64,000 bases of DNA from assembly GCA_049680185.1 (NCBI GenBank), contig JBAUHI010000086.1, positions 14,371 through 78,370 of the forward strand, in the 5' to 3' direction. This document shows, in pieces, positions 18,509 through 29,500 of the stretch (its first letter is position 1; each line of letters begins with the position of its first letter). The translations under genes and the position numbers were made by a program. This DNA comes from CAMLHU01 sp049680185. GTDB taxonomy: Bacteria; Gemmatimonadota; Gemmatimonadetes; Gemmatimonadales; GWC2-71-9. The notes under the pieces were generated by a model that worked only from the letters and a program-made list of their open reading frames with translations, made no database searches and had not been told where the DNA came from.

Positions 18509-19630
18509 GGCCCCCAGCAGTTCCGTGCCGATGGTCTCCGCTTGCCAGTTCCGGAGTTCGGGGACCTTTCGCAATTCCTCCAGCGACACCGGTGCCGCCC
18601 GCGCGATCGCCTCTAATGTCCCGTTGGGACAGAGGACGCCCGGCGCCAGCCCGATCCGCTCCGCCGCCGCAGTGCGCGCGGCCTTGAGGCGCTCCAGCCG
18701 CAGGTCGTAGGCGGGATCGGGAGGGGGACGCGTGCCCCGTTCGATCCGAGGCCACGCCGATTCGGGGAGCGCCACCGCGTGCGCGACCGCCCGCAGCAGC
18801 TCTGCACCGTACCGCTCCGCCTGTCCTGGCGAGATCCCCTTGATCTCCTTCAGCTGCTCCACGTTCTCGGGCCCCGTCATCGCTATCGCCAGTAATACAT
18901 CCGGGTTGACCACCCGGAACGCCGCGCGGTCGAGGGTGCGGGCGGTGGCATCCCGCCAGGCGTACACCTCGCGCAGGATGGCCAACTGCCTGCCACGCAA
19001 TTTCCCCGCTCCCTTCACGCGCAGGAATGCGAGCGATGCATCCTCGGGCTCCCAATGCACCGAGGCCTGCCGCTCGAATTCCTCGACCGCCCAACTCCAC
19101 CGCCCCGCGGCCACCAGCAGGTCGTACATCTGGTCGCGCAACGTTGGGAGATGACGGGTGTCCGCGGCAGCATACTCGAGCATTCCGGGCGCCAGGGGGC
19201 GGAGCGACCAGTCTGCCCGCTGGAACTTCTTGTCCACGGAGATGCCGAGGTATCTCTCCAGGAGTGCGGCAAGACCGATCGCCGGCTCGTTGAGGAGCTG
19301 GGCCGCGACCCGGGTGTCGAACAGGTGGGTGCAGTGGAATCCATGGTCGCGCGAGAGAAGCCGGAGATCGTAATCCGCGTCGTGGAAGACCACCTCGACC
19401 TCGGGATCGGCCACCAAGGCGCCAATGCCACCAAGATCGGGGACGGCGAGCGGATCGATGACCGCGGTGATGTCGCGTGTCGATGCCTGCACCAGACAGA
19501 CCGCGTCGGAGTAGCGGTGGAAACTGGCGGCCTCGGTATCGAGCGCCAGCAGCGGCGGACGACCGATCCTGGCCAGGAACGACGCCAGGCCATCGGCCGT
19601 GGCGATCAGGCCGGCGTCATTGCTCGGCAC
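18494..19630 (-). CDS. rnd: Ribonuclease D with HRDC domain
   Basis: This 378-residue 3'-5' exoribonuclease matures tRNA and other stable RNA. The DEDDy catalytic residues are visible: ALDTEAAS (D, E), FHDADYD (D) and YAAADTRHL (YxxxD). The C-terminal half has an HRDC helical domain (about 205-285) followed by a second HRDC-like region that ends the protein. GTG 19630 is taken as the start because the upstream in-frame sequence reads as a different small gene in another frame. The GTG lies inside the last codons of that small gene, so the two are probably coupled. Confidence 0.88.
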   Translation of the reverse strand: MPSNDAGLIATADGLASFLARIGRPPLLALDTEAASFHRYSDAVCLVQASTRDITAVIDPLAVPDLGGIGALVADPEVEVVFHDADYDLRLLSRDHGFHCTHLFDTRVAAQLLNEPAIGLAALLERYLGISVDKKFQRADWSLRPLAPGMLEYAAADTRHLPTLRDQMYDLLVAAGRWSWAVEEFERQASVHWEPEDASLAFLRVKGAGKLRGRQLAILREVYAWRDATARTLDRAAFRVVNPDVLLAIAMTGPENVEQLKEIKGISPGQAERYGAELLRAVAHAVALPESAWPRIERGTRPPPDPAYDLRLERLKAARTAAAERIGLAPGVLCPNGTLEAIARAAPVSLEELRKVPELRNWQAETIGTELLGAVKGG

Positions 19631-19790
19631 GTGATACGATCTCGAGGCCGGCGGCGGCCTCGTCGAGCGCCTTGGCCAGCGTCTTCCAGAATTCGGCGTC
19701 GGGTTGTGCAGTACCACCGGTCGCGGCGTCCATCTGGAGCTTTCGGGTCAGTTTGGCAGCGTGTCGGATGTATTCGGTCGGTGGTCGCAT
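19617..19790 (-). CDS. Small conserved-looking protein upstream of RNase D
   Basis: This 57-residue frame begins at ATG 19790 (RPPTEYIRHAAKLTRKL...) and is preceded by AGGGAGACC, a fair ribosome binding site. It is charged and helical, without membrane segments or recognisable motifs. It overlaps the GTG start of RNase D by 14 bases, which suggests coupling. A longer start at 19841 is possible but has no good binding site. The function is unknown. Confidence 0.55.
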   Translation of the reverse strand: MRPPTEYIRHAAKLTRKLQMDAATGGTAQPDAEFWKTLAKALDEAAAGLEIVSRAEQ

Positions 19791-19903
19791 GGCGAGGGTC
19801 TCCCTGGGGCCGGCGGCTATCCCGATGGCGTGCGGCGCCATATTATCCCGTCAGAACCTAGCCGAGATGTGCGCTCCGAAGAAATCACCGGCCATCGGAT
19901 CCC

Positions 19904-21112
19904 ATGCAGACCCCCGACATCGACCTCACCGTATACCCTGACGAGTGTGATGCCTTCGGGCACCTCAACCAGGCCTCGTTCCTCTCCCTCTTCGAGCGGG
20001 CCCGTTGGGAGATGTTCGCCCGTGGCCCCGGGATGGACGTGTTCAGCCGCGGGAGTACCTGGCCCGCCGTACGCAAGACGACCATCGACTACCACGCCCC
20101 GGCCCTCCCCGGTGACGTGCTGCGTTTCCAGCAGGCCCTCACCCACCACGGCCAGACCAGCTTCACGATGCGCCAGACGGCCCGGCGGGTGGAAGATGAT
20201 TCTCTGATCGCCACGGCCGAGTTCGTCTTCGTCTGCATCAACTCGGAGGGCCGCCCGGTGCCGGTGCCGGTCGAGGTGGCGCGATTCATGAATGCCCGCC
20301 CCTCCAGCCGGGGCGAGATGGCGCGCCTCACGGTCAACGGGGTCAACCTGGCGGTCGACATCCGGGGCGATGGACCGGCCATCCTCTTCGTGCACGGCTA
20401 TCCGCTGGACCGGACCATCTGGCAGCACCAGATCGGCGCGCTCACCGGCTGGCGCCGCATTGCCCCGGACTTGCGCGGCTTCGGTCTCTCCGACGCGCCG
20501 GATCTCGGCTATTCGATGGCCACCTACGCCGACGATCTCGCCGCACTCCTCGATGCACTCGGCGTCCAGCAGGCGGTGGTCTGCGGCCACTCGATGGGCG
20601 GGTACATCGCGTTCGAATTCGCGCGCCGGTTCCGTGACCGGCTGAGAGCGCTGATCCTCGTTGACACCCGCGCGGAGGCGGATTCCGCCGACGGCCGGAA
20701 GGCGCGGGAGGCCGCCATGGTGATCGCCCGGGAGCAAGGGCCGCGCGCGATCGCCGAGCAGATGCTGCCGCTGATGCTGGCCACCGACGCCACGCAATTG
20801 ATGCCCCAGGTCGCCGATCGGGTCCGGGTCATCATGGAGTCCGCGCCGGTGAGCGGGATCCTCGGCGCGCTCGGTGCCATGCGCGATCGGCCGGACAGCA
20901 CGCCCTTGCTCCCCGCGCTTGCCAGTGTGCCGTCGCTCGTGATCGTCGGCGACCAGGACGCGCTCACTCCACCAGCGACGGCCAAGGCCATCGTCGATGG
21001 GATCCCGGGTGCGGTGCTCGGTGTCATTCCGAACGCCGGACACCTCCCGTCGGTCGAACAGCCGCTCGCCACCACTCGCATCATCAACGAATTCCTGGAG
21101 TCGCTCCGGTGA
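19904..21112 (+). CDS. Hotdog thioesterase fused to alpha/beta hydrolase
   Basis: This 402-residue protein joins two enzymes. Residues 1-130 are a 4HBT (YbgC-like) acyl-CoA thioesterase with D16, G19-H20 and N22 in DAFGHLN, followed by ARWEMFA. Residues 138-402 are an alpha/beta hydrolase with oxyanion HGYPLDR, nucleophile S230 in GHSMGG, D352 in GDQDALTP and H380 in NAGHLPSVEQP. No stop codon or frameshift separates them, and an internal ATG (GEMARL) could give the hydrolase alone. The substrate is unknown; an acyl or aromatic thioester followed by ester or ring cleavage is a reasonable guess. A candidate ECF promoter overlaps the stop. Confidence 0.85.
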   Translation: MQTPDIDLTVYPDECDAFGHLNQASFLSLFERARWEMFARGPGMDVFSRGSTWPAVRKTTIDYHAPALPGDVLRFQQALTHHGQTSFTMRQTARRVEDDSLIATAEFVFVCINSEGRPVPVPVEVARFMNARPSSRGEMARLTVNGVNLAVDIRGDGPAILFVHGYPLDRTIWQHQIGALTGWRRIAPDLRGFGLSDAPDLGYSMATYADDLAALLDALGVQQAVVCGHSMGGYIAFEFARRFRDRLRALILVDTRAEADSADGRKAREAAMVIAREQGPRAIAEQMLPLMLATDATQLMPQVADRVRVIMESAPVSGILGALGAMRDRPDSTPLLPALASVPSLVIVGDQDALTPPATAKAIVDGIPGAVLGVIPNAGHLPSVEQPLATTRIINEFLESLR

Positions 21113-21138
21113 AACCATCCGGCATTCCGGGGCGTCTA
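21111..21138 (+). promoter_or_regulatory. Candidate ECF-sigma promoter
   Basis: GAAACCAT (21111-21118) and CGTCTATA (21133-21140) have the same 16-bp spacing as the element at 12366. GAAACC with CGTCTA is close to the classical ECF promoter form. No plus-strand gene follows within 590 bp, so any transcript would be a short RNA ending at the hairpins near 21207-21305. Confidence 0.4.
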
Positions 21139-21206
21139 TAAGATGGCGGTCGGACCCTACTCCCTCGGGTCCACGCCGATCGAAGTCAGTGGTCCCTCCT
21201 GATCGG

Positions 21207-21242
21207 GCCCCGGGGTCGCGGCCAAGGCAGTACGACCCCGGG
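21207..21242. terminator. GC-rich hairpin between convergent genes
   Basis: CCCCGGGGTCG (21207-21217) pairs perfectly with CGACCCCGGGG (21232-21242) around a 14-base loop. It sits in the 224-bp gap between the fusion gene (+) and the ferredoxin gene (-). There is no T-run. Confidence 0.5.
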
Positions 21243-21278
21243 GTCTGCCACGTCCGGGAGTGTCACCTCCGGATGCGA

Positions 21279-21305
21279 ACACCCCCCGCCAGACAGGCGA
21301 GGGGT
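21279..21305. terminator. Hairpin terminator near the ferredoxin stop
   Basis: CACCCCCCGCC (21279-21289) and GGCGAGGGGTG (21295-21305) form an 11-bp stem with one mismatch and loop AGACA. It lies 32 bp past the ferredoxin stop and could serve both convergent transcripts. Confidence 0.55.
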
Positions 21306-21336
21306 GCCAGGGGTCGTGCGGGTCGATCGGTCGCCG

Positions 21337-21600
21337 TCACCGTTTCGGGCGACCCGGCGGCGTGTCCGAACTGAACACCATCTTGTTCTTCTCGATGTAC
21401 TGCACCAGGTTGGCGGGCACATCCTCCTCGGGGAAGATGGCCGTGACCGGACACTCCGGTTCACAGGCACCGCAATCGATGCACTCATCTGGGTGGATGT
21501 AGAGCTGGTCCTCTCCTTCATAGATGCAATCGACGGGGCAGACGTCGACACACGCCCGATCCTTCACGCCGATGCACGCTTCGGTGATGACGTACGTCAT
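21337..21600 (-). CDS. fdxA: Ferredoxin, 7Fe (3Fe-4S/4Fe-4S) type
   Basis: This 87-residue electron carrier has the FdxA pattern. A first set of cysteines, C9-x7-C17-x3-C21, lies in ACIGVKDRACVDVCPVDC, suited to a [3Fe-4S] cluster, and C25 follows. The second set is CIDCGACEPECP for a [4Fe-4S] cluster. The Cys missing from the middle of the first motif is normal in the Thermus/actinobacterial FdxA form. ATG 21600 is preceded by GGAGGTCCGGCAGGA. The gene stands alone, divergent from the patatin gene. Confidence 0.92.
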   Translation of the reverse strand: MTYVITEACIGVKDRACVDVCPVDCIYEGEDQLYIHPDECIDCGACEPECPVTAIFPEEDVPANLVQYIEKNKMVFSSDTPPGRPKR

Positions 21601-21730
21601 TCCTGCCGGACCTCCTGCCGGATCGAATTCGAGTCCTGAACCACGAAGCTCATAAGTATGAGAAGGCCGCGCGGTGCGCAAGGGGAGCGCGGGCGCCGGC
21701 GACCATTCATCATCACGGTATCTTCATCGG

Positions 21731-23788
21731 ATGCGCGGGATCACCCTCAGTGCGACGATGCTGTTCGCCTTCGCGGCGGGCGCCACGGCCCAAACACCTT
21801 GCGTCCGCGGGGGCACGGCGCTCGTGCTCTCGGGCGGCGGGGCCAAGGGATTGGCGCACATCGGCGTGCTGCGCGCCCTCGACAGCCTGGGGATCCATCC
21901 GGACCTGATCGTCGGATCGAGCATGGGCGCGGTCATCGGCGCGCTCTATGCCAGCGGGCACTCCCCCGCCGGGATCGATTCACTCTTCCGCGCCATCCCA
22001 TCGTCCTCGGCATTCCACTCCGACATCCGGGTCATGCCCAGGGCCCTCGGCCCCCTTCGGCCGGTGGTGTCGTGGGAGCAGACCGATCATGGGCTCGAGC
22101 TCCAGCGGTCGGCGGTCAAGGACGGACCGATCAACGCCTTGCTGAGCGCCACCCTTCTCACTGGCGATCTCGCGGCCCGCGGTGATTTTTGTCGCCTGCC
22201 GATCCCCTTCTACGCGGTCGCGACCGACCTGCAGCGTCGCCAGGCGGTGGCGCTCGGCACCGGCGACCTGGCGCTGGCCGTCCGTAGCAGCATGGCCATA
22301 CCGTTGGTCTTCGAGCCGGTCCGTCTGGATGGGCGCTATCTGGCCGATGGCGGCCTCACCGCCAACACCCCCGTCACCGTGGCGCGCGAACTCGGCGCTG
22401 AACGCCTCATCATCTCGGAGATGATCCAGCAGGACGAGGACTCGGTGGACCTCGCATCGCCGCTGACGCTGGCCAATTACCTCCTGACCTTCCTTTTCCG
22501 GCAGCCCGGTGACACGGCATTCCCGTCGGATGTGATGATCCGCTCCGACGTGACCGGCATCGGGAATCTCGACTTCACCATTGCCAGTCTCGACACCGCG
22601 GAGGCACACGGATACGCCGCCACCCTCGCGGCTTTTTCCGCGCCACGGGCCAAGGTCGATGGTCGGTCGCGGGCCGTGCCGGTCAACGTGGTGCCGATCC
22701 TCGCCAGTGTCTCCACCACCGGGTTGAAGGACACCGATGCACGCGACCTCCTCCAGGCGCTGTCGCTCCGGCCGGGTTCGCCGGTCGACACGGTGCGCCT
22801 GCGGAACGGCCTGCTGGACCTTGCCCGGTCCGATCGGTTCCGCGGTGTTTGGCTCCATCCTGACACCGGCGCACCAGGCGACTCCCTGCACTTGAGGCTC
22901 GAGGTCCAAAAGGCGCCGACCCGGGTGGCGGGACTGGGGCTCGCCTACGACAACGAGTTGGGGGCTCGGCTCTGGATCGGCGGGGTGGATTGGCGGATCG
23001 TCGATCGGGCGGCGGAAGCGAGTGCGGCGGCGTTCTTCGGCGGGCTGGAGACCAGGATCGCCTTGGGTCTCCGGCGGACCTGGCGCAGCAGTGCCATCCC
23101 CCGACCGACCATCACCCTGACCCTGAGCGACCAACAGATCCGGACGTTCGACGGTGATGGGAACCAGTTGGCCAAACTCGATGCGGAACAGGCGGTGGGA
23201 TTTGTCGGCCTCGAAAAATCGTTCGGATCGCAATGGGTGGTCGATGCCGGACTGGTGGGGAGGGCGTGGGCCGAGCCAGCCGCAGCACACCAGCGTTCTG
23301 GCGGGGTCCGGTTCCGGGTGCTGCGCTCGGACCCTGAGAGCGACTCGCGCGTCGACCTGTCGTTGGAGTGGGCGGACCAATATCGGCGGGCGTCGTTCGA
23401 ATGGCAGGAGCCGATCCACTGGGGTCGGGTCACGCTCACGCCGGGACTCCGGGCCGGGATCGGTGATTCACTTCCACTCCAACTCACGTTCCCGCTGGGC
23501 GGCGATGACGGGTTCCCCGGGTTGCATATCTATGAGCTGCGTGGCGATCGCGAGTTGTTCGGGTCGATGACCATCGCGATCCCGATCGCGGGGTCGCTCG
23601 AGCTGCGCGCCCAGGGCGCCACCGGGCAGGTGGCGTTCGGCAACGCCGGAATGGCGCTGGATGGATGGCATGTCGGGGGGCGCATCGGGCTCGGCATCAG
23701 CACGCCGCTCGGGCCCGCCCGGCTGGAGTACGGCGTGACCCGCGGATTCCGCAATCAGGTGGTGCTGCGGGTGGGACGGTGGTTCTAG
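21731..23788 (+). CDS. Patatin-like phospholipase with C-terminal outer-membrane barrel
   Basis: This 685-residue protein starts with a signal peptide and a patatin domain. The oxyanion motif GGGAKG, nucleophile GSSMG and catalytic Asp in ADGGLTANTPV are all present (about residues 28-300). A POTRA-like segment follows (about 315-390, DARDLLQALSLRPGSPVDTV). The last 290 residues have BamA/surface-antigen type beta-barrel strands ending in VVLRVGRWF with a terminal Phe. This order (patatin, POTRA, barrel) matches type Vd secretion proteins such as PlpD. ATG 21731 was chosen because the signal peptide starts there. Confidence 0.82.
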   Translation: MRGITLSATMLFAFAAGATAQTPCVRGGTALVLSGGGAKGLAHIGVLRALDSLGIHPDLIVGSSMGAVIGALYASGHSPAGIDSLFRAIPSSSAFHSDIRVMPRALGPLRPVVSWEQTDHGLELQRSAVKDGPINALLSATLLTGDLAARGDFCRLPIPFYAVATDLQRRQAVALGTGDLALAVRSSMAIPLVFEPVRLDGRYLADGGLTANTPVTVARELGAERLIISEMIQQDEDSVDLASPLTLANYLLTFLFRQPGDTAFPSDVMIRSDVTGIGNLDFTIASLDTAEAHGYAATLAAFSAPRAKVDGRSRAVPVNVVPILASVSTTGLKDTDARDLLQALSLRPGSPVDTVRLRNGLLDLARSDRFRGVWLHPDTGAPGDSLHLRLEVQKAPTRVAGLGLAYDNELGARLWIGGVDWRIVDRAAEASAAAFFGGLETRIALGLRRTWRSSAIPRPTITLTLSDQQIRTFDGDGNQLAKLDAEQAVGFVGLEKSFGSQWVVDAGLVGRAWAEPAAAHQRSGGVRFRVLRSDPESDSRVDLSLEWADQYRRASFEWQEPIHWGRVTLTPGLRAGIGDSLPLQLTFPLGGDDGFPGLHIYELRGDRELFGSMTIAIPIAGSLELRAQGATGQVAFGNAGMALDGWHVGGRIGLGISTPLGPARLEYGVTRGFRNQVVLRVGRWF

Positions 23789-23794
23789 TCGTGC

Positions 23795-24367
23795 TTAGAG
23801 CAATCCGGTGAGGGGCGTGGCGTAGTGGTTCGCCCGGGGTTCGGGAAGGCCGTAGCGGCCCTGGTCGCGGTAGAATCGCTCCCACTCCGCCCGGTAGCAG
23901 AACGGATCAAGTCCGTGCGGCCGATCCACTGGCAGCACGCCGTCGAGGTGGTCGATCTCGTGCTGTAGCAGCTCGGCCCGATCACCCTCGAGGTCGATCG
24001 AATGCTCGACGCCCTTCAGGTCCTGGTATTGGACCTTGATGCGGTAGGCCCGCATCACACGGATCATCAGGTCCGGGATCGACAGGCAGTCATCCCACAC
24101 GGTGAAGTCATCGGTGCCGATGTCGACGATCTCCGGGTTGAGGAGCGGCCAGGGCTGGTCGAGTTCCACATAGATCAGTCGCACCGGGGCGCCGATCTGG
24201 GGCGCGGCGAGGGCCCGCCCGAACCCCACGCGGGTGCGGACATCGCGGAGCGTGTCCCTCAGGTCATCGAGGACCACGCGCACCGCGGACGATCGCGGCT
24301 TCGCGATCGGTTCACAGCGGGCCCGGAGCACCGGGTCGCCAAGCAGTCGGATGCGGTGTACGCTCAT
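23795..24367 (-). CDS. def: Divergent peptide deformylase
   Basis: The enzyme removes the formyl group from new proteins. The 190-residue protein keeps the metal site: Cys in DDCLS and the HEIDH motif in LQHEIDHLDG. Two of the three motifs are altered: GxGLAAPQ reads GRALAAPQIG, and the usual EGCLS reads DDCLS. ATG 24367 was chosen because the deformylase fold begins immediately (HRIRLLGDPVLR). fmt and priA, its usual neighbours, are absent, so another def gene may exist elsewhere. It converges on the patatin gene, with 6 bp between the stops. Confidence 0.82.
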   Translation of the reverse strand: MSVHRIRLLGDPVLRARCEPIAKPRSSAVRVVLDDLRDTLRDVRTRVGFGRALAAPQIGAPVRLIYVELDQPWPLLNPEIVDIGTDDFTVWDDCLSIPDLMIRVMRAYRIKVQYQDLKGVEHSIDLEGDRAELLQHEIDHLDGVLPVDRPHGLDPFCYRAEWERFYRDQGRYGLPEPRANHYATPLTGLL

Positions 24368-24671
24368 CGTCGATCCGTCCTCAGAATAGGAGCGAGGCCA
24401 ATATATGGGTTCTGGTGGAATTCGCACATCTCTTGAAGTAGTTGCTAAGCAAACTACTAACACCTATTTCGGGCTTCTACCCAGGACGCAGAACAGACCA
24501 GCACCGGATGACGTCCATCAGTACAGTGCCGATGGCGGCGTCATTAAACTCTTCCCACATCAGCGATTAGCCGTTGAGATTCCCGAAGCACGGCATTCGA
24601 TTGACAATCCCGACTTCCCAACATAGGATTCACGTTTTACGGGCCAGTCGTGTCGTCGGAGGCGAGTCGCG
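24368..24671. other. Gene-free leader region of the SUF operon
   Basis: This 304-bp stretch holds no supported gene and is clearly richer in A+T than its surroundings, especially 24420-24470 and 24570-24630. It should hold the promoters of def (minus) and sufB (plus). An imperfect palindrome lies at 24438-24457, listed separately. A 73-codon frame at 24405-24626 has no start signal or recognisable motif. Confidence 0.5.
24438..24457. promoter_or_regulatory. Imperfect palindrome upstream of sufB
   Basis: GTAGTTGC TAA GCAAACTAC reads nearly the same on both strands, with one extra base in the right arm. It is about 215 bp before sufB and 70 bp before def. SUF operons are often controlled by Rrf2-type or SufR regulators, but this site does not match a motif I know, so the role is open. 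Confidence 0.35.
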
Positions 24672-26105
<1,434 letters not shown>

Positions 26106-26130
26106 GCCAGACCGCGGGGCTGATGTTGCT

Positions 26131-26165
26131 GACCCACGACCCACGACACTTGACTCACGACCCTT
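26131..26165. repeat. 7-bp tandem repeats, GACCCAC family
   Basis: Five contiguous heptamers GACCCAC, GACCCAC, GACACTT, GACTCAC, GACCCTT fill the sufB-sufC gap, ending 10 bp before the sufC start. It is the only sizeable non-coding stretch within the operon. Confidence 0.75.
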
Positions 26166-26175
26166 CGGAGTAGCT

Positions 26176-26930
<755 letters not shown>

Positions 26931-26934
<4 letters not shown>

Positions 26935-28223
26935 CCCAGGTGTTCCAGGAACAGTTCGCCCGCACCCTCGGGAGCGCTTCGCCGGAGTGGCTCACCGCGC
27001 TGCGTGAATTGGGCATGGCCCGGTTCACCGACGTCGGTTTCCCCACCCTGCACGATGAAGACTGGCGCTTCACCGATATCGGTCCGATCACCAAGGCCAC
27101 CTTCAACGCGGCCGGTGCGGGTGCGGCGGTCTCCGCCGGTGCCATCGCGCCGTTCGCGTTCGGTGTCAGCGAGGGCGTGCGCCTCACCTTCGTCGATGGC
27201 CACTTTGTGCCGGGGCTCTCGCTCCGTCCGGCGCTCCCCGCCGGCGTGACGGTGGCGCCTCTCTCCGAGATCATCGACACTCCCGCCGGTGCCGCACTCC
27301 TGGCGCGACGCCTCGGCCACCTCACGCCGGTGGAGATGACACCCTTCGTCGCACTCAATGCGGCGCTCTTCAGCGACGGTGCCGTGGTCCACGTTGCGGC
27401 CAGTGTGGTCGACACACCGACCATCCACCTGCTTTTCGTGTCGAGCAGTGCTGCGGCCGGCACGATGGCGCATCTCCGCAACGTGGTCGTGGTCGAGCGG
27501 GGCGCGTCCGCCCGGGTGGTGGAGCACTATGTGTCCCTCTCCGACGGCGAATACCTCGTCAACGCCGCCACCGAGGTCGACCTGGGTGACAACGCCGAGC
27601 TCACGCACTACCAGGTGCAGCGACAGGGCGCCCGCGCGTTCCAGCTCGCGGCGATCCACGCCCGGCAGGGGCGCGACAGCCGGTACCACGGCTTTTCGGC
27701 CGCCATCGGCGGACGGATCGGCCGGAACGACACCCGCACGGTCTTTGCCGGGACCGGTGGGGAGTGCACCCTCAATGGCCTTTACCTGGCGCGCGCCGAC
27801 CAGCTCCTCGACAACCACACGTCCATCGAGCACCGCGAGCCGAACTGCGGCAGTCGCCAGCTCTACAAGGGTGTGCTGACAGGCAAGGCGCACGCGGTGT
27901 TCAACGGCAAGGTGCTGGTGACCCCCGAGGCGCAGAAGACCGACGGGAAGCAGACCAACCGGAACCTGATCCTCTCCGATCATGCCCGGGTCGACACCAA
28001 GCCGCAGCTCGAGATCTTTGCAGACGACGTGAAGTGCACCCACGGTGCCACGGTCGGACGGCTGGAGGAGCTCCCGCTCTTCTATCTCAAGAGTCGGGGC
28101 GTCGGCCCGGTGCTGGGCCAGAAGATCCTTACCTATGCGTTCGCCGCGGAGATGCTCACCAGCCTCGCCATCGATCCGGTGCGGGCGCAGCTCGAAGCCC
28201 TGGTGAGCGCGTGGCTGGAGTGA
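26931..28223 (+). CDS. sufD: Fe-S assembly protein SufD
   Basis: SufD is the second scaffold subunit, partner of SufB, and helps bring in iron. The 430-residue protein ends with the typical SufD motif region GATVGRLEELPLFYLKSRG, here given by parts GATVGRL and FYLKSRG. GTG 26931 overlaps the sufC stop by four bases and is preferred over the upstream 26901 start, which lies inside sufC. The sequence is less conserved than SufB, as usual in the family. Confidence 0.94.
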
Positions 28224-29500
28224 TCCGCTCCGCTCCGCGCGCAGCGCCGCCCGTGCCGGCGGCCACCCGGAAGGGCGCCCTGACGTCCGATCCGGCCGCC
28301 ATTCGCGCGGCGTTCCCGGTGCTTGCCCGTCAGGTCCACGGCCGTCCGCTCGTGTACCTCGACAGTGCGGCCTCCGCCCAGATGCCTGCGGTGGCCGTCG
28401 ATGCGATGGTCCGGCACCAGACCGAGGGACATGCCAACGTCCACCGCGGTGTCCACACGCTGAGCTACGAGGCCACCGAAGCGTACGATGCGGTGCGCGA
28501 ACAGGTCCGGGTGTTCGTCAACGCCCCCTCGGTCGATGAAGTGGTCTTTGCCCACGGCACGACCAGCGCCATCAACCTCGTGGCCCGCAGTTGGGGGGAT
28601 GGACACGTCAAGCAGGGCGACGAGATCCTCGTCACCCTGCTCGAACACCACAGCAACTTCGTCCCCTGGCAGATGCTGGCAGAGCGGTCCGGCGCCACGC
28701 TCAAAGTGGCACCGCTCCTGCCCGATGGCGCGCTCGACCAGGACGCTTTCGAACGCCTCCTCACGGACCGCACCCGGATCGTGGCGGTGGCCCATGTGTC
28801 CAACGTGCTTGGCACCGTGCTGCCGATCCGGTGGATCGCGGACCTCGCGCACCGACGTGGCGCCGTCGTGCTCGTCGATGGCGCGCAGTCGGCGCCTCAT
28901 TTTCCTGTTGACGTGCAGGCGCTCGGCTGCGACTTCTTCATCTGTTCCGGCCACAAGCTCTACGGGCCCACCGGTGTCGGGATCCTCTGGGGCAGGCTCT
29001 CGCTCCTCGAGTCGATGGCCCCGTACGAGACCGGCGGGGGCATGATCGAACGCGTCACGGTAGAGCGCACCACCTTTGCGCCGCCGCCGGGCCGCTTCGA
29101 GGCGGGGACGCCCCCGATCCTCCCCGTCGTCGGGTTGGGCGCTGCGATCGAGTGGGTGTCGGGCCTGGACCGGACCGTCGTGGCCGCGCATGAACAGATG
29201 CTCCTGACGCGCGCAACCGAGCGTTTGGCCGAACTGCCTGGGCTCCGGATCGTGGGTACTGCGCCGGGCAAGATCAGCGTGCTGTCGTTCGTGATGGATG
29301 GCGTGCACCCGCACGACATCGGGACAGTCCTCGATGCGGAAGGGATCGCGGTCCGCGCCGGGCATCATTGCGCCCAGCCCCTGATGCAGCACCTCGGCTT
29401 GTCGGGCACAGCGCGCGCATCGTTCGGGGCCTACAACGACGTCGCCGATGTCGACGCATTGGTGCGGGGGATGGAGCGGGTACGAAAGGTGTTCGGATGA
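28220..29500 (+). CDS. sufS: Cysteine desulfurase SufS
   Basis: SufS takes sulfur from L-cysteine, using PLP, and passes it to SufU. The 426-residue protein has the PLP lysine in CSGHKLYGPTG, the His in LEHHSNFVPWQ, and the active-site Cys in RAGHHCAQP near residue 380. GTG 28220 overlaps the sufD stop (GTGA) and sets the start; the reading frame is open much further upstream within sufD but that part is not coding. It has a short N-terminal extension of about 28 residues. Confidence 0.96.
   Translation: MIRSAPRAAPPVPAATRKGALTSDPAAIRAAFPVLARQVHGRPLVYLDSAASAQMPAVAVDAMVRHQTEGHANVHRGVHTLSYEATEAYDAVREQVRVFVNAPSVDEVVFAHGTTSAINLVARSWGDGHVKQGDEILVTLLEHHSNFVPWQMLAERSGATLKVAPLLPDGALDQDAFERLLTDRTRIVAVAHVSNVLGTVLPIRWIADLAHRRGAVVLVDGAQSAPHFPVDVQALGCDFFICSGHKLYGPTGVGILWGRLSLLESMAPYETGGGMIERVTVERTTFAPPPGRFEAGTPPILPVVGLGAAIEWVSGLDRTVVAAHEQMLLTRATERLAELPGLRIVGTAPGKISVLSFVMDGVHPHDIGTVLDAEGIAVRAGHHCAQPLMQHLGLSGTARASFGAYNDVADVDALVRGMERVRKVFG

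Noticed and set aside
24405..24626. 73-codon frame in the SUF leader
   Set aside because: No ribosome binding site, no motif, and base composition like a promoter region.
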